Of a DNA stretch of 64,000 bases, positions 26,846 through 35,686 are shown piece after piece. The stretch is from Alphaproteobacteria bacterium (lineage in GTDB: Bacteria; Pseudomonadota; Alphaproteobacteria; Rhodobacterales; Rhodobacteraceae): the NCBI GenBank assembly GCA_003331935.1, contig QOQE01000004.1, positions 20,539 to 84,538 of the forward strand. The letters are read 5' to 3'. The notes beneath the pieces are model-generated. The model did no database searches. It saw only the letters and a program-made list of their open reading frames with translations, and was not told where the DNA came from. Both the position numbers and the translations under genes were made by a program. Within the stretch, counting starts at the first letter, position 1; each line of letters begins with the position of its first letter.

Positions 26846-27832
26846 ATGAAGAAGATTCTATCAATTCTGACCTGCGCTTTTATATTAAGTGCATCAGCTG
26901 TTTTTTCTGCTGACAAGGTCACAATCCAGTTAAAATGGGTTACTCAAGCCCAATTCGCTGGGTATTATGTAGCAAAAGATAAAGGCTTTTATGATGCTGA
27001 AGGCCTAGATGTAACTATTAAACCAGGAGGACCAGATATCGCTCCTGCTCAAGTTTTAGCGGGTGGTGGAGCCGATGTCATGGTTGACTGGATGCCGTCA
27101 GCTTTAGCAGCGAGAGAAAAAGGACTTCCACTGGTAAATATAGCCCAACCCTTTAAAAGCTCAGGTATGATGCTTACTTGCCGGAAAGATATGGGCGTGA
27201 ATACTACTGCTGATCTCAAAGGAAAAACTTTGGGAGTTTGGTTCTATGGAAACGAATATCCGTTCTTAAGCTGGATGAGCAGATTAGGCTTAAAAACTGA
27301 CGGTAGTGCGAATGGTGTCACTGTTTTAAAACAAGGATGGGGTGTTGAGCCATTAACAGAGGGTCAGGCGGCATGCGTATCTACCATGTCCTATAATGAA
27401 TATTGGGTTGTGAGAGATGCAGGATATTCCCCCGAACAGCTGACAGTTTTCAAATACCAGACAGAAGGAGCTGCAACCCTTGAGGATGGCTTATATGTAC
27501 ACGAGAAAAATATGAGCGACGCCGCATTTAAAGACAAAATGGTCAGATTTGTTCGAGCATCCATGAAAGGTTGGAAGTATGCAGAAGCAAACCCCAAAGA
27601 AGCTGCGATGATTATTCTAGATAACGATGATGCCGGTGTGCAAACCGAGAAGCATCAAGTCAGAATGATGGGCGAGATTGCAAAGCTCACAGCTGGATCT
27701 AATGGTTCACTTGATCCTGCAGATTATGAAAGAACCGTACAGGTTTTAATGTCTGGAGACTCTGATCCTGTCATAACAAAGAAACCATCAGGCGCGTGGA
27801 CTAACGAAATTACAAACGCTGCGCTGAAGTAA
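26846..27832 (+). CDS. ABC transporter substrate-binding protein, NMT1/THI5-like
   Basis: Periplasmic binding protein with a signal peptide at residues 1-22 and mature start DKVTIQLKWVTQAQFAGYYV, a typical NMT1-domain opening (KWxxQAQFAGYYxA). The domain binds pyrimidine-type and other small ring compounds in its thiamine-precursor relatives. AGGG precedes the start. It is the last gene before a strong terminator. With hydA and the carbamoyl hydrolase upstream, a pyrimidine, hydantoin or related heterocycle is the best substrate guess (inference). Confidence 0.92.
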   Translation: MKKILSILTCAFILSASAVFSADKVTIQLKWVTQAQFAGYYVAKDKGFYDAEGLDVTIKPGGPDIAPAQVLAGGGADVMVDWMPSALAAREKGLPLVNIAQPFKSSGMMLTCRKDMGVNTTADLKGKTLGVWFYGNEYPFLSWMSRLGLKTDGSANGVTVLKQGWGVEPLTEGQAACVSTMSYNEYWVVRDAGYSPEQLTVFKYQTEGAATLEDGLYVHEKNMSDAAFKDKMVRFVRASMKGWKYAEANPKEAAMIILDNDDAGVQTEKHQVRMMGEIAKLTAGSNGSLDPADYERTVQVLMSGDSDPVITKKPSGAWTNEITNAALK

Positions 27833-27856
27833 TATAATTTAGACGGACGTTAATTT

Positions 27857-27884
27857 GAAAAGGCGGAAAATTCTCCGCCTTTTC
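27857..27884 (+). terminator. Strong intrinsic terminator after the NMT1-type importer
   Basis: An 11-bp perfect stem GAAAAGGCGGA/TCCGCCTTTTC (27857-27867 and 27874-27884) with a 6-nt loop lies 25 nt after the binding-protein stop. The embedded TTTT in the 3' arm acts as U-tract. It separates the F420/hydantoinase/importer unit from the aminotransferase genes. Confidence 0.85.
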
Positions 27885-27901
27885 CTATATAGAAAAACAA
27901 A

Positions 27902-29185
27902 ATGAACAAGAATATTACCCTAAAAGAGTGGCACAGCCGAGCACAGAAAGTCCTTCCAGGAGCCGGTTTTGGCAATTTTGATCCTAGCATTAGCCTAAAA
28001 AAGGGTTTGGGCTCACGCGTATGGGATGAAGATAACAAAGAATATATCGACTTTTTAATTGGCTCAGGGCCAATGATACTGGGACACGGAAATGAAGAAG
28101 TATTAGACGCTATACGAGTGCAACTTGGTGAAGGCCTTACTTTTTTTACCAATAATTCCAAAGGAATTGAGTTAGCTGAGGAGATTTGTAAAGCCGTGAA
28201 ATGTGCTGAGCAAATTAGATTTGTAAGCTCCGGTGGTGAAGCTGATATGTACGCGATGCGATTGGCGAGAGCACATACGGGTAGAAATAAAATCCTCAAG
28301 TTTGAAGGAGGATATCATGGGATGAGTGGAGACTCGTTAATGAGCCTTGCACCTAACAAAATGGTAAACTTTCCATTAGCAGTGCCAGATTCAGCAGGAA
28401 TACCTGAAGCAGTTAGAGATGATATTTTGGTTGCACCATTCAACGATCCTCAAGTTGCTACAGAGATTATGAATGAGTATTCAGATCAAATTGCTGGGGT
28501 AATTGTAGAGCCGATTCAAAGAATAATTCCTCCGATAAAAGGATTTTTAGAGCATCTAAGGGCTGAAACAACAAGAATTGGCGCACTTTTAATTTTTGAT
28601 GAAATCGTAACTGGTTTTAGGCTAGCCTACGGTGGGGCACAAGAGCTTTATGGAGTAGTCCCTGACATATGCACTCTGGGGAAGATCATTGGAGGTGGTT
28701 TACCGCTAGCGGCTATTGCAGGTGAAAAAGAAATTATGAGTCATTTTGACAAAAATATTGTTGGCGAAGAGAAGTTTACTTTCCAAATAGGTACCCTTAG
28801 TGGAAACCCATTGGCAGCGGCAGCTGGTTTAAAAACAATGGAGATACTGAGAAGAGATGGTGCTTATAAGAGGATAAGAGAAAACGGACAGTTTTTAATT
28901 GATAGCGTGTCAAACCATCTTAAGACTAATAATATAGATTTTCAAATTGTTGGTGATCCAACACTTTTCGATATTATTTTTTCTGAGACACCTGTTATTA
29001 ATTACCGCGATACTAAGAAAAATAAGGCCGAATATTCAAAAACATTTAATCAAATAGTTAGAGAACACGGAATACTCAAAGCCGATGCTAAGCTTTACAC
29101 ACACCTTGCGCTCACTGAAGAAGATCTTCAGATAACTGACAGTGCATTTAAAAAAGCGGCTGAGGGCATTGCAGAATTATCCTAG
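27902..29185 (+). CDS. Class III PLP aminotransferase / glutamate-1-semialdehyde aminomutase-like
   Basis: Fold-type I PLP enzyme of 427 aa. FDEIVTGFRLAYGGAQ carries the cofactor-contacting Asp, and the aldimine lysine is in TLGKIIGGGLPLAA. It resembles glutamate-1-semialdehyde 2,1-aminomutase, but Alphaproteobacteria usually make 5-aminolevulinate through HemA/ALA synthase, so a catabolic omega-aminotransferase (for example on beta-alanine or another amine) is more likely here. It starts 18 nt past the importer terminator. The exact reaction is unknown. Confidence 0.87.
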   Translation: MNKNITLKEWHSRAQKVLPGAGFGNFDPSISLKKGLGSRVWDEDNKEYIDFLIGSGPMILGHGNEEVLDAIRVQLGEGLTFFTNNSKGIELAEEICKAVKCAEQIRFVSSGGEADMYAMRLARAHTGRNKILKFEGGYHGMSGDSLMSLAPNKMVNFPLAVPDSAGIPEAVRDDILVAPFNDPQVATEIMNEYSDQIAGVIVEPIQRIIPPIKGFLEHLRAETTRIGALLIFDEIVTGFRLAYGGAQELYGVVPDICTLGKIIGGGLPLAAIAGEKEIMSHFDKNIVGEEKFTFQIGTLSGNPLAAAAGLKTMEILRRDGAYKRIRENGQFLIDSVSNHLKTNNIDFQIVGDPTLFDIIFSETPVINYRDTKKNKAEYSKTFNQIVREHGILKADAKLYTHLALTEEDLQITDSAFKKAAEGIAELS

Positions 29186-29200
29186 TTTAAAAAAGAACAC

Positions 29201-30334
29201 ATGATCCCTTGCCAGAGACATCTTTTTGATATTCCTGAAGACGTTGCATATTTAAATACCGCATATATGTCACCCCTTTTGACCAGCGTGGTAAGTGCCA
29301 TAGATAGTGGAAGTCGGTTAAAAGCCAATCCATGGAAACTTAAGATAAGCAATTTTTTTGATGATATAGAAGAGGCTCGGGATTTATTTTCAACTCTTAT
29401 GCATACTGTTGCGAGCAACATAGCTATTATTCCCTCCGCCTCTTATGGTGTTCAAACTGCGGCAAATAATTTACATATCCCAGAAGAGTCAAAGATACTT
29501 GTTCTGTCCGATCAATTTCCATCAAATGTCTATCCATGGAGGCGTATTGCCGAGCGAAAAGGTGCTGAAATCAAAACTGTAAATGTCCCTGATGGTGAAG
29601 CCGCCACAGATCATATAATCGACGCTTTAGATGAACGAGTTAGCGTATGCGCAACTGCAAATGTGTTATGGACCAATGGATCACTCATAGATCTAGAGAA
29701 AGTCAAAGCAAAATGTTTGGATTGTAATGCTGAACTTGTAGTAGACCTTACTCAATCAGCGGGTGCCTTTGATATAGACTTAAGCAAAATAGATCCTGCT
29801 TTTGGAATAGTCGCAAATTATAAATGGATGCTTGGTCCCTACTCAACTGGGTTTCTTTATGTTTCTCCAAAATACCATGGTGGGCAACCACTTGAAGAGG
29901 GTTGGATAACAAGAAAAAATAGTAAGGATTTTGCAAAACTCGTCGATTATCAAGATCAATATGAACCAGGTGCAATTAGATATGATATGGGACAACGATC
30001 AAATTTTTCCCTTGTTCCTGGTGTATTAGAGGCACTTCGTCAAATTAGGAAGTGGGGTATAGCAAATATTCAAAATACCTTATACCACTCAAACTTGGTT
30101 CTTTGCAAAAAGCTAAGCGACTTGGGTTTGCAAATTCCAAGAGCCGAAAACAGAGGTCCTCATTTTATAGGTGCAAAACTACCTTCTGAAGCACCCACTA
30201 ACATTCTAGAAACCTTAGCAGAGAAAAAAATATTTATCTCTGAGAGAGGTGGGAATTTAAGAATAACACCTCACCTATGGAATAATACAAACGATTTTGA
30301 GCGTTTCACAGAAACATTAAGGAAAATATTGTGA
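29201..30334 (+). CDS. Class V PLP aminotransferase / cysteine desulfurase-like
   Basis: Class V fold-type I PLP enzyme, 377 aa. VVDLTQSAGAFDIDL holds the cofactor Asp and Gln/Ser, and NYKWMLGPYSTGFLYVS holds the aldimine Lys. No conserved cysteine loop of IscS/SufS type is evident, so a C-S or C-N lyase or kynureninase-like role is more likely than cysteine desulfuration. It follows the class III enzyme by 15 nt and is probably in the same transcript. Confidence 0.87.
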   Translation: MIPCQRHLFDIPEDVAYLNTAYMSPLLTSVVSAIDSGSRLKANPWKLKISNFFDDIEEARDLFSTLMHTVASNIAIIPSASYGVQTAANNLHIPEESKILVLSDQFPSNVYPWRRIAERKGAEIKTVNVPDGEAATDHIIDALDERVSVCATANVLWTNGSLIDLEKVKAKCLDCNAELVVDLTQSAGAFDIDLSKIDPAFGIVANYKWMLGPYSTGFLYVSPKYHGGQPLEEGWITRKNSKDFAKLVDYQDQYEPGAIRYDMGQRSNFSLVPGVLEALRQIRKWGIANIQNTLYHSNLVLCKKLSDLGLQIPRAENRGPHFIGAKLPSEAPTNILETLAEKKIFISERGGNLRITPHLWNNTNDFERFTETLRKIL

Positions 30335-30343
30335 AAACATTTT

Positions 30344-30928
30344 TCATTGATCCACCTGAGTTTTCAAAATGCACCTTTGGTCATTATTTATGGGCGAGTT
30401 AACATATTTGCTCACTGGGTAAGATTTTATTTTTTCAAGCAGATTAGAAGAAGAAATTTTTTGCTTGTTTTTTAGCCAATAGGATGTCTCCCCCTGATCT
30501 AACAACATTGGCTGCCTATGGTGGATGTTAGCGAGGCTTGGATGGGCATCGATTGTTACTATAGCTGCTCCTGATGCATTTCTAATACCGGCAAAGTAAA
30601 AAATATTCTGATCGGCGTGAATAAATATTGGTTGCTTTTCGCCTGTGGTGGTTTTTTTCCATTCAAACCAACCATCTGCGACGAATACGCAGGTTTCATA
30701 ATCCTTGAAACTAGGCTTAATATCCAAACTTTCATATTTGGCATTTATTAAATTCATAGGCTTTTTTGCCCAATTAGGAGAATACCCCCACTCTAAAAAA
30801 TCTGGTCTCATCTCCTGACTAAAAATTAATGTGCAGTGTGAGGGAGCAATGTTATATGAAGGTTCAATTAAAACATCATGGAAGTCTTTAACTTCTATAA
30901 AGTTTGAAAGCACAAACCTTCCACACAT
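30344..30928 (-). CDS. yedK: SOS response-associated peptidase YedK/HMCES (abasic-site shield)
   Basis: SRAP-domain protein that covalently traps abasic sites in single-stranded DNA. It starts MCGRF with the catalytic Cys2 exposed after Met removal. The NAKYES segment (the N-A-R/K-x-E motif), WFEWKK with the conserved Glu, and the late HHRQPMLL with the active-site His are all present. The length of 194 aa is slightly short of the E. coli protein. It converges with the class V gene with a gap of only 9 nt. Confidence 0.93.
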   Translation of the reverse strand: MCGRFVLSNFIEVKDFHDVLIEPSYNIAPSHCTLIFSQEMRPDFLEWGYSPNWAKKPMNLINAKYESLDIKPSFKDYETCVFVADGWFEWKKTTTGEKQPIFIHADQNIFYFAGIRNASGAAIVTIDAHPSLANIHHRQPMLLDQGETSYWLKNKQKISSSNLLEKIKSYPVSKYVNSPINNDQRCILKTQVDQ

Positions 30929-30997
30929 CCTAACCTCGAATATTAGTCTTTGACCATTTGTGTAAAAGAGAATACCAACAAAGTAGAAAGAAAATAA

Positions 30998-31876
30998 ATG
31001 AAAAATATACAGGCAATTTTTTGGATGGTGGTTACCACGCTTCTCTTTGCAATTGTTACGGGCATAGTAAGATATATAGGCAGTGATATTCCTGCACCCG
31101 TAGCTGCATTTATCCGATACATAATTAGCACAATATTCTTCATCCCATTAATAGTAAAAATGTTCATTTTAGAACGGAATAAAAACAATAGACAGTTTTA
31201 TTGGGCTAGAGGTTTAGCGCATGGCTTTGGGGTTATTCTTTGGTTTTTTGCGATGGCAAGGATCCCGGTCTCTGAAGTCACAGCAATAGGTTATATAACG
31301 CCAATTTTCGTATCAATAGCTGCCTTTATTTTTCTAAAGGAAAAATTCTCCGCAAGCATCATAGGGGCATTAGTAATTTGCATGATCGGTATGATCATAA
31401 TTATAAGGCCCACCGCTAGTGGCATTGCAACCGGACAGTTGTCTATGGTGATAGCAACACTGTTCTTTGCTGCCTCATATATACTGGCAAAAAAGCTCTC
31501 ATCAACCGAGAGTACTCTTGAAATTCTCGTTGCTCTCAATTTCATTGTAACTATTACTTTAGCTCCCTTTGCGGTAGTTTTTTGGGTAACGCCAAGTCTT
31601 CAGGACGTTTTATTTTTGGGTATTGTGGCTTTGTTTGCAACTGCCGGCCATTTTACCATGACAATGGCTTTAAAGCTTGCTCCTATTACGATCACGCAAC
31701 CTATTTCCTACGTACAAATAGTTTGGGCTTCGTGTATAGGATTTATCTTCTTTGAAGAAACCATTAGCCTTTGGTTCTCTATAGGGGCTTCATTGATTAT
31801 ACTATCGTCAGCGTACGTAACCTACACTTCGTCTAAACAAAATAAAAATATAAATAATCTGGTAGCCAAAGACTGA
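30998..31876 (+). CDS. EamA/DMT-family transporter
   Basis: Ten-helix drug/metabolite-type carrier, 292 aa, with two EamA repeats (first RYIGSDIPAPVAAFIRYIIS, second ILVALNFIVTITLAPFAVVF). Second of three EamA proteins in the window; the three share family features but not close sequence identity by eye. It is divergent from yedK. Substrate unknown. Confidence 0.9.
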   Translation: MKNIQAIFWMVVTTLLFAIVTGIVRYIGSDIPAPVAAFIRYIISTIFFIPLIVKMFILERNKNNRQFYWARGLAHGFGVILWFFAMARIPVSEVTAIGYITPIFVSIAAFIFLKEKFSASIIGALVICMIGMIIIIRPTASGIATGQLSMVIATLFFAASYILAKKLSSTESTLEILVALNFIVTITLAPFAVVFWVTPSLQDVLFLGIVALFATAGHFTMTMALKLAPITITQPISYVQIVWASCIGFIFFEETISLWFSIGASLIILSSAYVTYTSSKQNKNINNLVAKD

Positions 31877-31929
31877 TCATTTTACGAGTCAGCATCGCTT
31901 TTATCTTCAAGACCGGTTATAGTTAAAAA

Positions 31930-32748
31930 ATGAAAAGTTTAGACAAAATGCTCTATTCGGTAAGTGATAACATAGCAATACTCACTATAAATAGACCAGA
32001 GAGACGCAACGCGCTTGATGCAGAAACATTGGAACAGATAAATATTTTAATGGACAGAGCAGAAAATGATGAAAAAGTAAGGGTAATATTAATCAATGGT
32101 AAAGGCGACACCTTTTCCTCTGGGTTTGATTTGAAAGATCAAATGGAGAAAGACCCTCGAGGTGAGCAATGGAAGCCAATTCTGGAACTAGACTACCAAA
32201 CTATCATGCGATTTTGGAATAGCCCAAAGCCGACTATAGCAGCAGTAAAAGGGGCGTGTTTAGCTGGAGCATTTGAACTATCTCTCGCGTGTGATTTTAC
32301 GATTTGCGCAAGAGACTCATTTTTTGGAGAACCTGAACTTAAGTTTGGTGCTGGAATAGTTACGATGGTGTTACCCTGGGTAATAGGAATGAAAGCGGCA
32401 AAAAAAATAATTTTATTAGGTCAAGACAACATAACTTCATCAACAGCTTTAGAATTAGGAATTGTCAGCGAGGTAACAACGAATGCTCGTCTCTTGAAGA
32501 GATCAATGCAAGTTGCAAAACACATTTCTGTAATTGATCCAAATTTAGTCAAAAAAACTAAAAAGGCTATTAACCAAAGTTTTGAAATAGCTGGACTACA
32601 TCAAGCATTGGAAAAGAGCCTTGAAATAGACTACCAGATAGAATCCAAAGGATCACCAGACAAAAAGAAATTTATGGAAATTGCTAGAAAAGAGGGAATG
32701 AGAAAAGCTATAAAGTTTAGAGATTCCCGTTTTCCGATCGATGAATAA
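31930..32748 (+). CDS. Enoyl-CoA hydratase/isomerase family protein
   Basis: Crotonase-fold protein, 272 aa. Typical motifs are INRPERRNALDAETLEQ at the N terminus, FSSGFDLKD for the first oxyanion-hole region, and the second oxyanion segment AAVKGACLAGAFELSLACDF. One catalytic Glu (FGEPELKFG) is present. The acyl-CoA substrate is unknown. It overlaps the following MFS gene by 8 nt, so the two are cotranscribed. Confidence 0.92.
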   Translation: MKSLDKMLYSVSDNIAILTINRPERRNALDAETLEQINILMDRAENDEKVRVILINGKGDTFSSGFDLKDQMEKDPRGEQWKPILELDYQTIMRFWNSPKPTIAAVKGACLAGAFELSLACDFTICARDSFFGEPELKFGAGIVTMVLPWVIGMKAAKKIILLGQDNITSSTALELGIVSEVTTNARLLKRSMQVAKHISVIDPNLVKKTKKAINQSFEIAGLHQALEKSLEIDYQIESKGSPDKKKFMEIARKEGMRKAIKFRDSRFPIDE

Positions 32749-33928
32749 TCCAATCGTACTAATAGTCATTGCCCAAATGTTCGGGACCTCTTTATGGTTC
32801 AGTACCAATGGCGTACTGAAGCAAATTGAAGGAATATGGTCTCTATCGGTTAGTGATCTTGGTAATTTAACAAATTCTGTGCAGTTCGGTTTCATTATAG
32901 GTACGTTATTATTCACTATTACTGGATTTGCTGACAAATTCAAACCATCACGAATTGTTATGCTTTGCTGTTTCTTAGGGGCAACATTCAACGCTTTCAT
33001 CATATTTGGAGAAATACCTTTTAGCTTTGTTATTTTTTCCAGATTAGTTGTTGGGATAGCTTTAGCTGGCATCTATCCCATTGGTATGAAACTCATAATT
33101 AGTTGGGATCCCCAAAAGGCACCCAACACGCTAGGCCTTCTTGTAGGCATGCTTGTTCTGGGCTCCTCATTACCTTATCTAATAAGAGCTTTGGGTATTT
33201 CATTTGATTGGCAATATACCGTTATTTTAACTTCGGGGCTATGCTACATTGCAGGAATAACGATATATCTTATAGGTGACGGGCCCCATTTAATTACGAA
33301 TAAAAAATCTTCTTTTCGTCTGTTAGATCAATTCAGTGAGCTTTTAAAAAACAAAAATTATTTAGCCTCTGCAGTTGGCTATTTTGGGCACATGTGGGAG
33401 TTATATGCTTTCTGGACTTGTGTGCCTATTCTTATATCAATATCAATCTCACAACATCAAATCCATGATCAAGAGTTTTTGGTTTCACTGCTGAGCTTCC
33501 TAATTATTGGATTGGGCTTTGTAAGTTGTGTTTTGGGTGGGATTTTAGCGAAATCTCTAAATAGCAGTAGAATTGCCTCACTTTCGTTAGCCTTCAGTCT
33601 ATCAATATGTGTAATCTATCCCCTTGCAGGCAATCTTTACTTTTTTATTGATTTAGGTTTATTAATAGTGTGGGGGTTTTTCGTTATTTCAGACTCACCC
33701 CAATTTTCTGCAATTTCCGCCAGAGTTTGTCCGCAACATCTAGTTGGGACGGCTTTAACTACTCAGAATTGTATTGGCTTCTCGATAAGTATGATCACTA
33801 TTTTCTTAACCACCAGCTTTTATGAGTCTCTTGGTCTTTATTTTGTTTGGATCTTACTTCCAGGACCTGTCTTAGGTTTAATATTTTTTTGTCGTCAATT
33901 TGGATTTTTAAAACTTAAAACAATCTGA
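32741..33928 (+). CDS. MFS transporter
   Basis: Major facilitator protein of 395 aa with twelve hydrophobic segments and a loop 2-3 region (GFADKFKPSRIVML) matching the MFS GxxxDRxGxR-type signature. The N terminus (AQMFGTSLWFSTNGVLKQI) resembles cyanate/nitrate-like MFS members. It overlaps the enoyl-CoA hydratase gene by 8 nt. Substrate unknown. It converges on the cNMP-domain gene. Confidence 0.9.
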   Translation: MNNPIVLIVIAQMFGTSLWFSTNGVLKQIEGIWSLSVSDLGNLTNSVQFGFIIGTLLFTITGFADKFKPSRIVMLCCFLGATFNAFIIFGEIPFSFVIFSRLVVGIALAGIYPIGMKLIISWDPQKAPNTLGLLVGMLVLGSSLPYLIRALGISFDWQYTVILTSGLCYIAGITIYLIGDGPHLITNKKSSFRLLDQFSELLKNKNYLASAVGYFGHMWELYAFWTCVPILISISISQHQIHDQEFLVSLLSFLIIGLGFVSCVLGGILAKSLNSSRIASLSLAFSLSICVIYPLAGNLYFFIDLGLLIVWGFFVISDSPQFSAISARVCPQHLVGTALTTQNCIGFSISMITIFLTTSFYESLGLYFVWILLPGPVLGLIFFCRQFGFLKLKTI

Positions 33929-33950
33929 TTATTTGAATAAAATTTATTTT

Positions 33951-34322
33951 TCACTCAAAACTTTCGTTATTGGTAAGTGCTTGCCGAAAAAGCAATCTGA
34001 GAAAAGGATCAAGAGTTGACAATTTTTTATTGAGAGTTGCTTTTGGAATGATCAATACGGATGACTTTTCCAATGCCCTCGCAGTGAATAGTCGTACGTT
34101 GTTTCCTAATATGGAATTCCACACACCAAAAACCTGCATTGAGTTAACAGTCTGCTTTTCTGTCAGTTTTCCATCACCTGCTTTTTTAAAGAGCCGTACT
34201 TTGCCTATAGACAAAATATATCCATCGCCTGTAGGTTCGCCTTCCTCATAGATAATTTGGTCTTTCTCAAAACTCATAGAAGAAAGTACATTTTTTAATT
34301 GTTCAACAGCATTTAAATCCAT
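33951..34322 (-). CDS. Stand-alone cyclic-nucleotide-binding-domain protein
   Basis: Crp/Fnr-type beta-roll domain without the helix-turn-helix. Residues KDQIIYEEGEPTGDGYILS and GKVRLFKK are the N-terminal strands. In the phosphate cassette the usual GE is replaced by GVW (FGVWNSILGNNVRLFTARAL), so cyclic nucleotide binding is doubtful. The ATG at 34322 gives 123 aa; an upstream TTG at 34382 would add 20 residues with no clear RBS either way. Such single-domain proteins may be adaptors. Function unknown. Confidence 0.75.
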   Translation of the reverse strand: MDLNAVEQLKNVLSSMSFEKDQIIYEEGEPTGDGYILSIGKVRLFKKAGDGKLTEKQTVNSMQVFGVWNSILGNNVRLFTARALEKSSVLIIPKATLNKKLSTLDPFLRLLFRQALTNNESFE

Positions 34323-34387
34323 GTTGGCGTTCCATGCAATTGCAACCGCATATAGTGTTTGATTTAAATGAAAAAAAGTCAAGAAAT

Positions 34388-35335
34388 TTACGTAAGGGAA
34401 ACTTTTTCCTTTGTCTTATTTCGTTGATATTCCCTAAAAAACAACCCCCACCCTCCAAGGATTATAATAATAATCCCTGATAAAGATAAATAATCTGGAA
34501 TATTACCAAAAAAGAAATAACCATTTATTATTGCTAAAATTAACAAAACGTACTCGGTTGGCCCATTGGTTATTGGAGATCCAACTTGGTAAGCATGAAT
34601 CAGCGATGTCATGCCAAGAGTTCCAAAAATTGATAATATAGCAATTGAAATGAGAATGTAATAATCATCAAAGTGAATTGAACCAAATACAAATCTCCAT
34701 TCCTCTTTATCTATATATTCTAAGGGAAGTACTAAAATCATCACATAAGTGACTAGTGAAAGAAGTAGGCTAACGGAATACTGCTGAAATGCTTGAAGAA
34801 ACGCGTTCTCATTCTCTCGAGTATACTTAGATATTATCATTGCTACAGCATAACAAAACGCTGTGAATAAAGGCGCCAACATAAAAAAACTAAATTCAGA
34901 CTCTTTGAAAGGTTTTACTATAAAAAATACCCCAATGAACCCAAGAAGTATGATCAAAATTCTCACAAAGCCAATTCTCTCTGATAAAATTATCGCAGAC
35001 AAAATAGTGATGAAAAACGGTGCGGCAAAAAACAGCGCTGTTACCGTGGAAAGTGACAATTTTTCTAAACTTATAAAGAAAATAAAGAAACCGAAATGCA
35101 TTAGCACGCACCTTATTAATGTCAGCTTCGGATAAAAGGGAATTATTTTAAAGTTATAATTTGAAAACTTTAAGATACTCAAAGTAACTATTATCCCAAC
35201 TACTGCACGTGTTATGAAAAGCTGAAATATGGTTGTGTCAGCAGCAATTATTTTTACAGCCAAGTCATGGAAGCTGTAAAGAAGCATTCCAATTACTATG
35301 AAAATCATTCCTATTTGATTGGTATTCGTTCTCAT
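34388..35335 (-). CDS. EamA/DMT-family transporter
   Basis: Third EamA carrier, 315 aa and ten transmembrane segments. The opening GMIFIVIGMLLYSFHDLAVK and the RAVVGIIVTLSILKF helix match the subgroup annotated as DMT transporters in Alphaproteobacteria. Charged C-terminal tail. It lies upstream of the cNMP-domain gene on the same strand with a gap of 65 nt or less. Substrate unknown. Confidence 0.9.
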   Translation of the reverse strand: MRTNTNQIGMIFIVIGMLLYSFHDLAVKIIAADTTIFQLFITRAVVGIIVTLSILKFSNYNFKIIPFYPKLTLIRCVLMHFGFFIFFISLEKLSLSTVTALFFAAPFFITILSAIILSERIGFVRILIILLGFIGVFFIVKPFKESEFSFFMLAPLFTAFCYAVAMIISKYTRENENAFLQAFQQYSVSLLLSLVTYVMILVLPLEYIDKEEWRFVFGSIHFDDYYILISIAILSIFGTLGMTSLIHAYQVGSPITNGPTEYVLLILAIINGYFFFGNIPDYLSLSGIIIIILGGWGLFFREYQRNKTKEKVSLT

Positions 35336-35398
35336 TTTAAAAAAAAGATAAAAAATTAAATTGTAGGACTTCGGGTATTATTAATCTATCCAAAAAAT

Positions 35399-35686
35399 TT
35401 AATTTAGCCTGACGGTATATGAAAAAGAGAAGTTGCTTCCAGAGTTAGCAGGTAAAGCTGTAGTAGTATTTATTGATGAGTTTAATCTGTTTCGTTGCTC
35501 TATTTTATTTAAGTCTCTTTTGTTTTCCATACAGAGTTTATAGGCCTTTGTATTTACTTGAAACCCTGCCCTCTGGCATTCAGTAGAAAAGGTATTTTCT
35601 AGTCTAGCCTTGTATTCTTCATTGCTCATGCAACCAGAAAGCCCAACAAAGGTTATCAGAGTGACTTGAATAAATTTGAACCACAT
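35399..35686 (-). CDS. Small putative lipoprotein
   Basis: A 95-aa protein starting MWFKFIQVTLITFVGLSGCM, with lipobox LSGC and the mature N terminus at Cys19. Two more cysteines lie in TECQRAGF and KLCMENKR. The start at 35686 shares one base with the methyltransferase stop (TAATG), which sets the start and rejects the 12-residue longer reading. No family recognised. The pattern NTKAYKLCMENK is seen in small alphaproteobacterial lipoproteins of unknown role, and also at the end of the lipoprotein at 5017 (LVYKLCEQS). Confidence 0.72.
   Translation of the reverse strand: MWFKFIQVTLITFVGLSGCMSNEEYKARLENTFSTECQRAGFQVNTKAYKLCMENKRDLNKIEQRNRLNSSINTTTALPANSGSNFSFSYTVRLN

Noticed and set aside
27902..29185. 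hemL for the C5 route to 5-aminolevulinate
   Set aside because: No hemA(GtrR) partner is present, Alphaproteobacteria usually use ALA synthase, and the setting is catabolic; kept as a class III aminotransferase-like enzyme.
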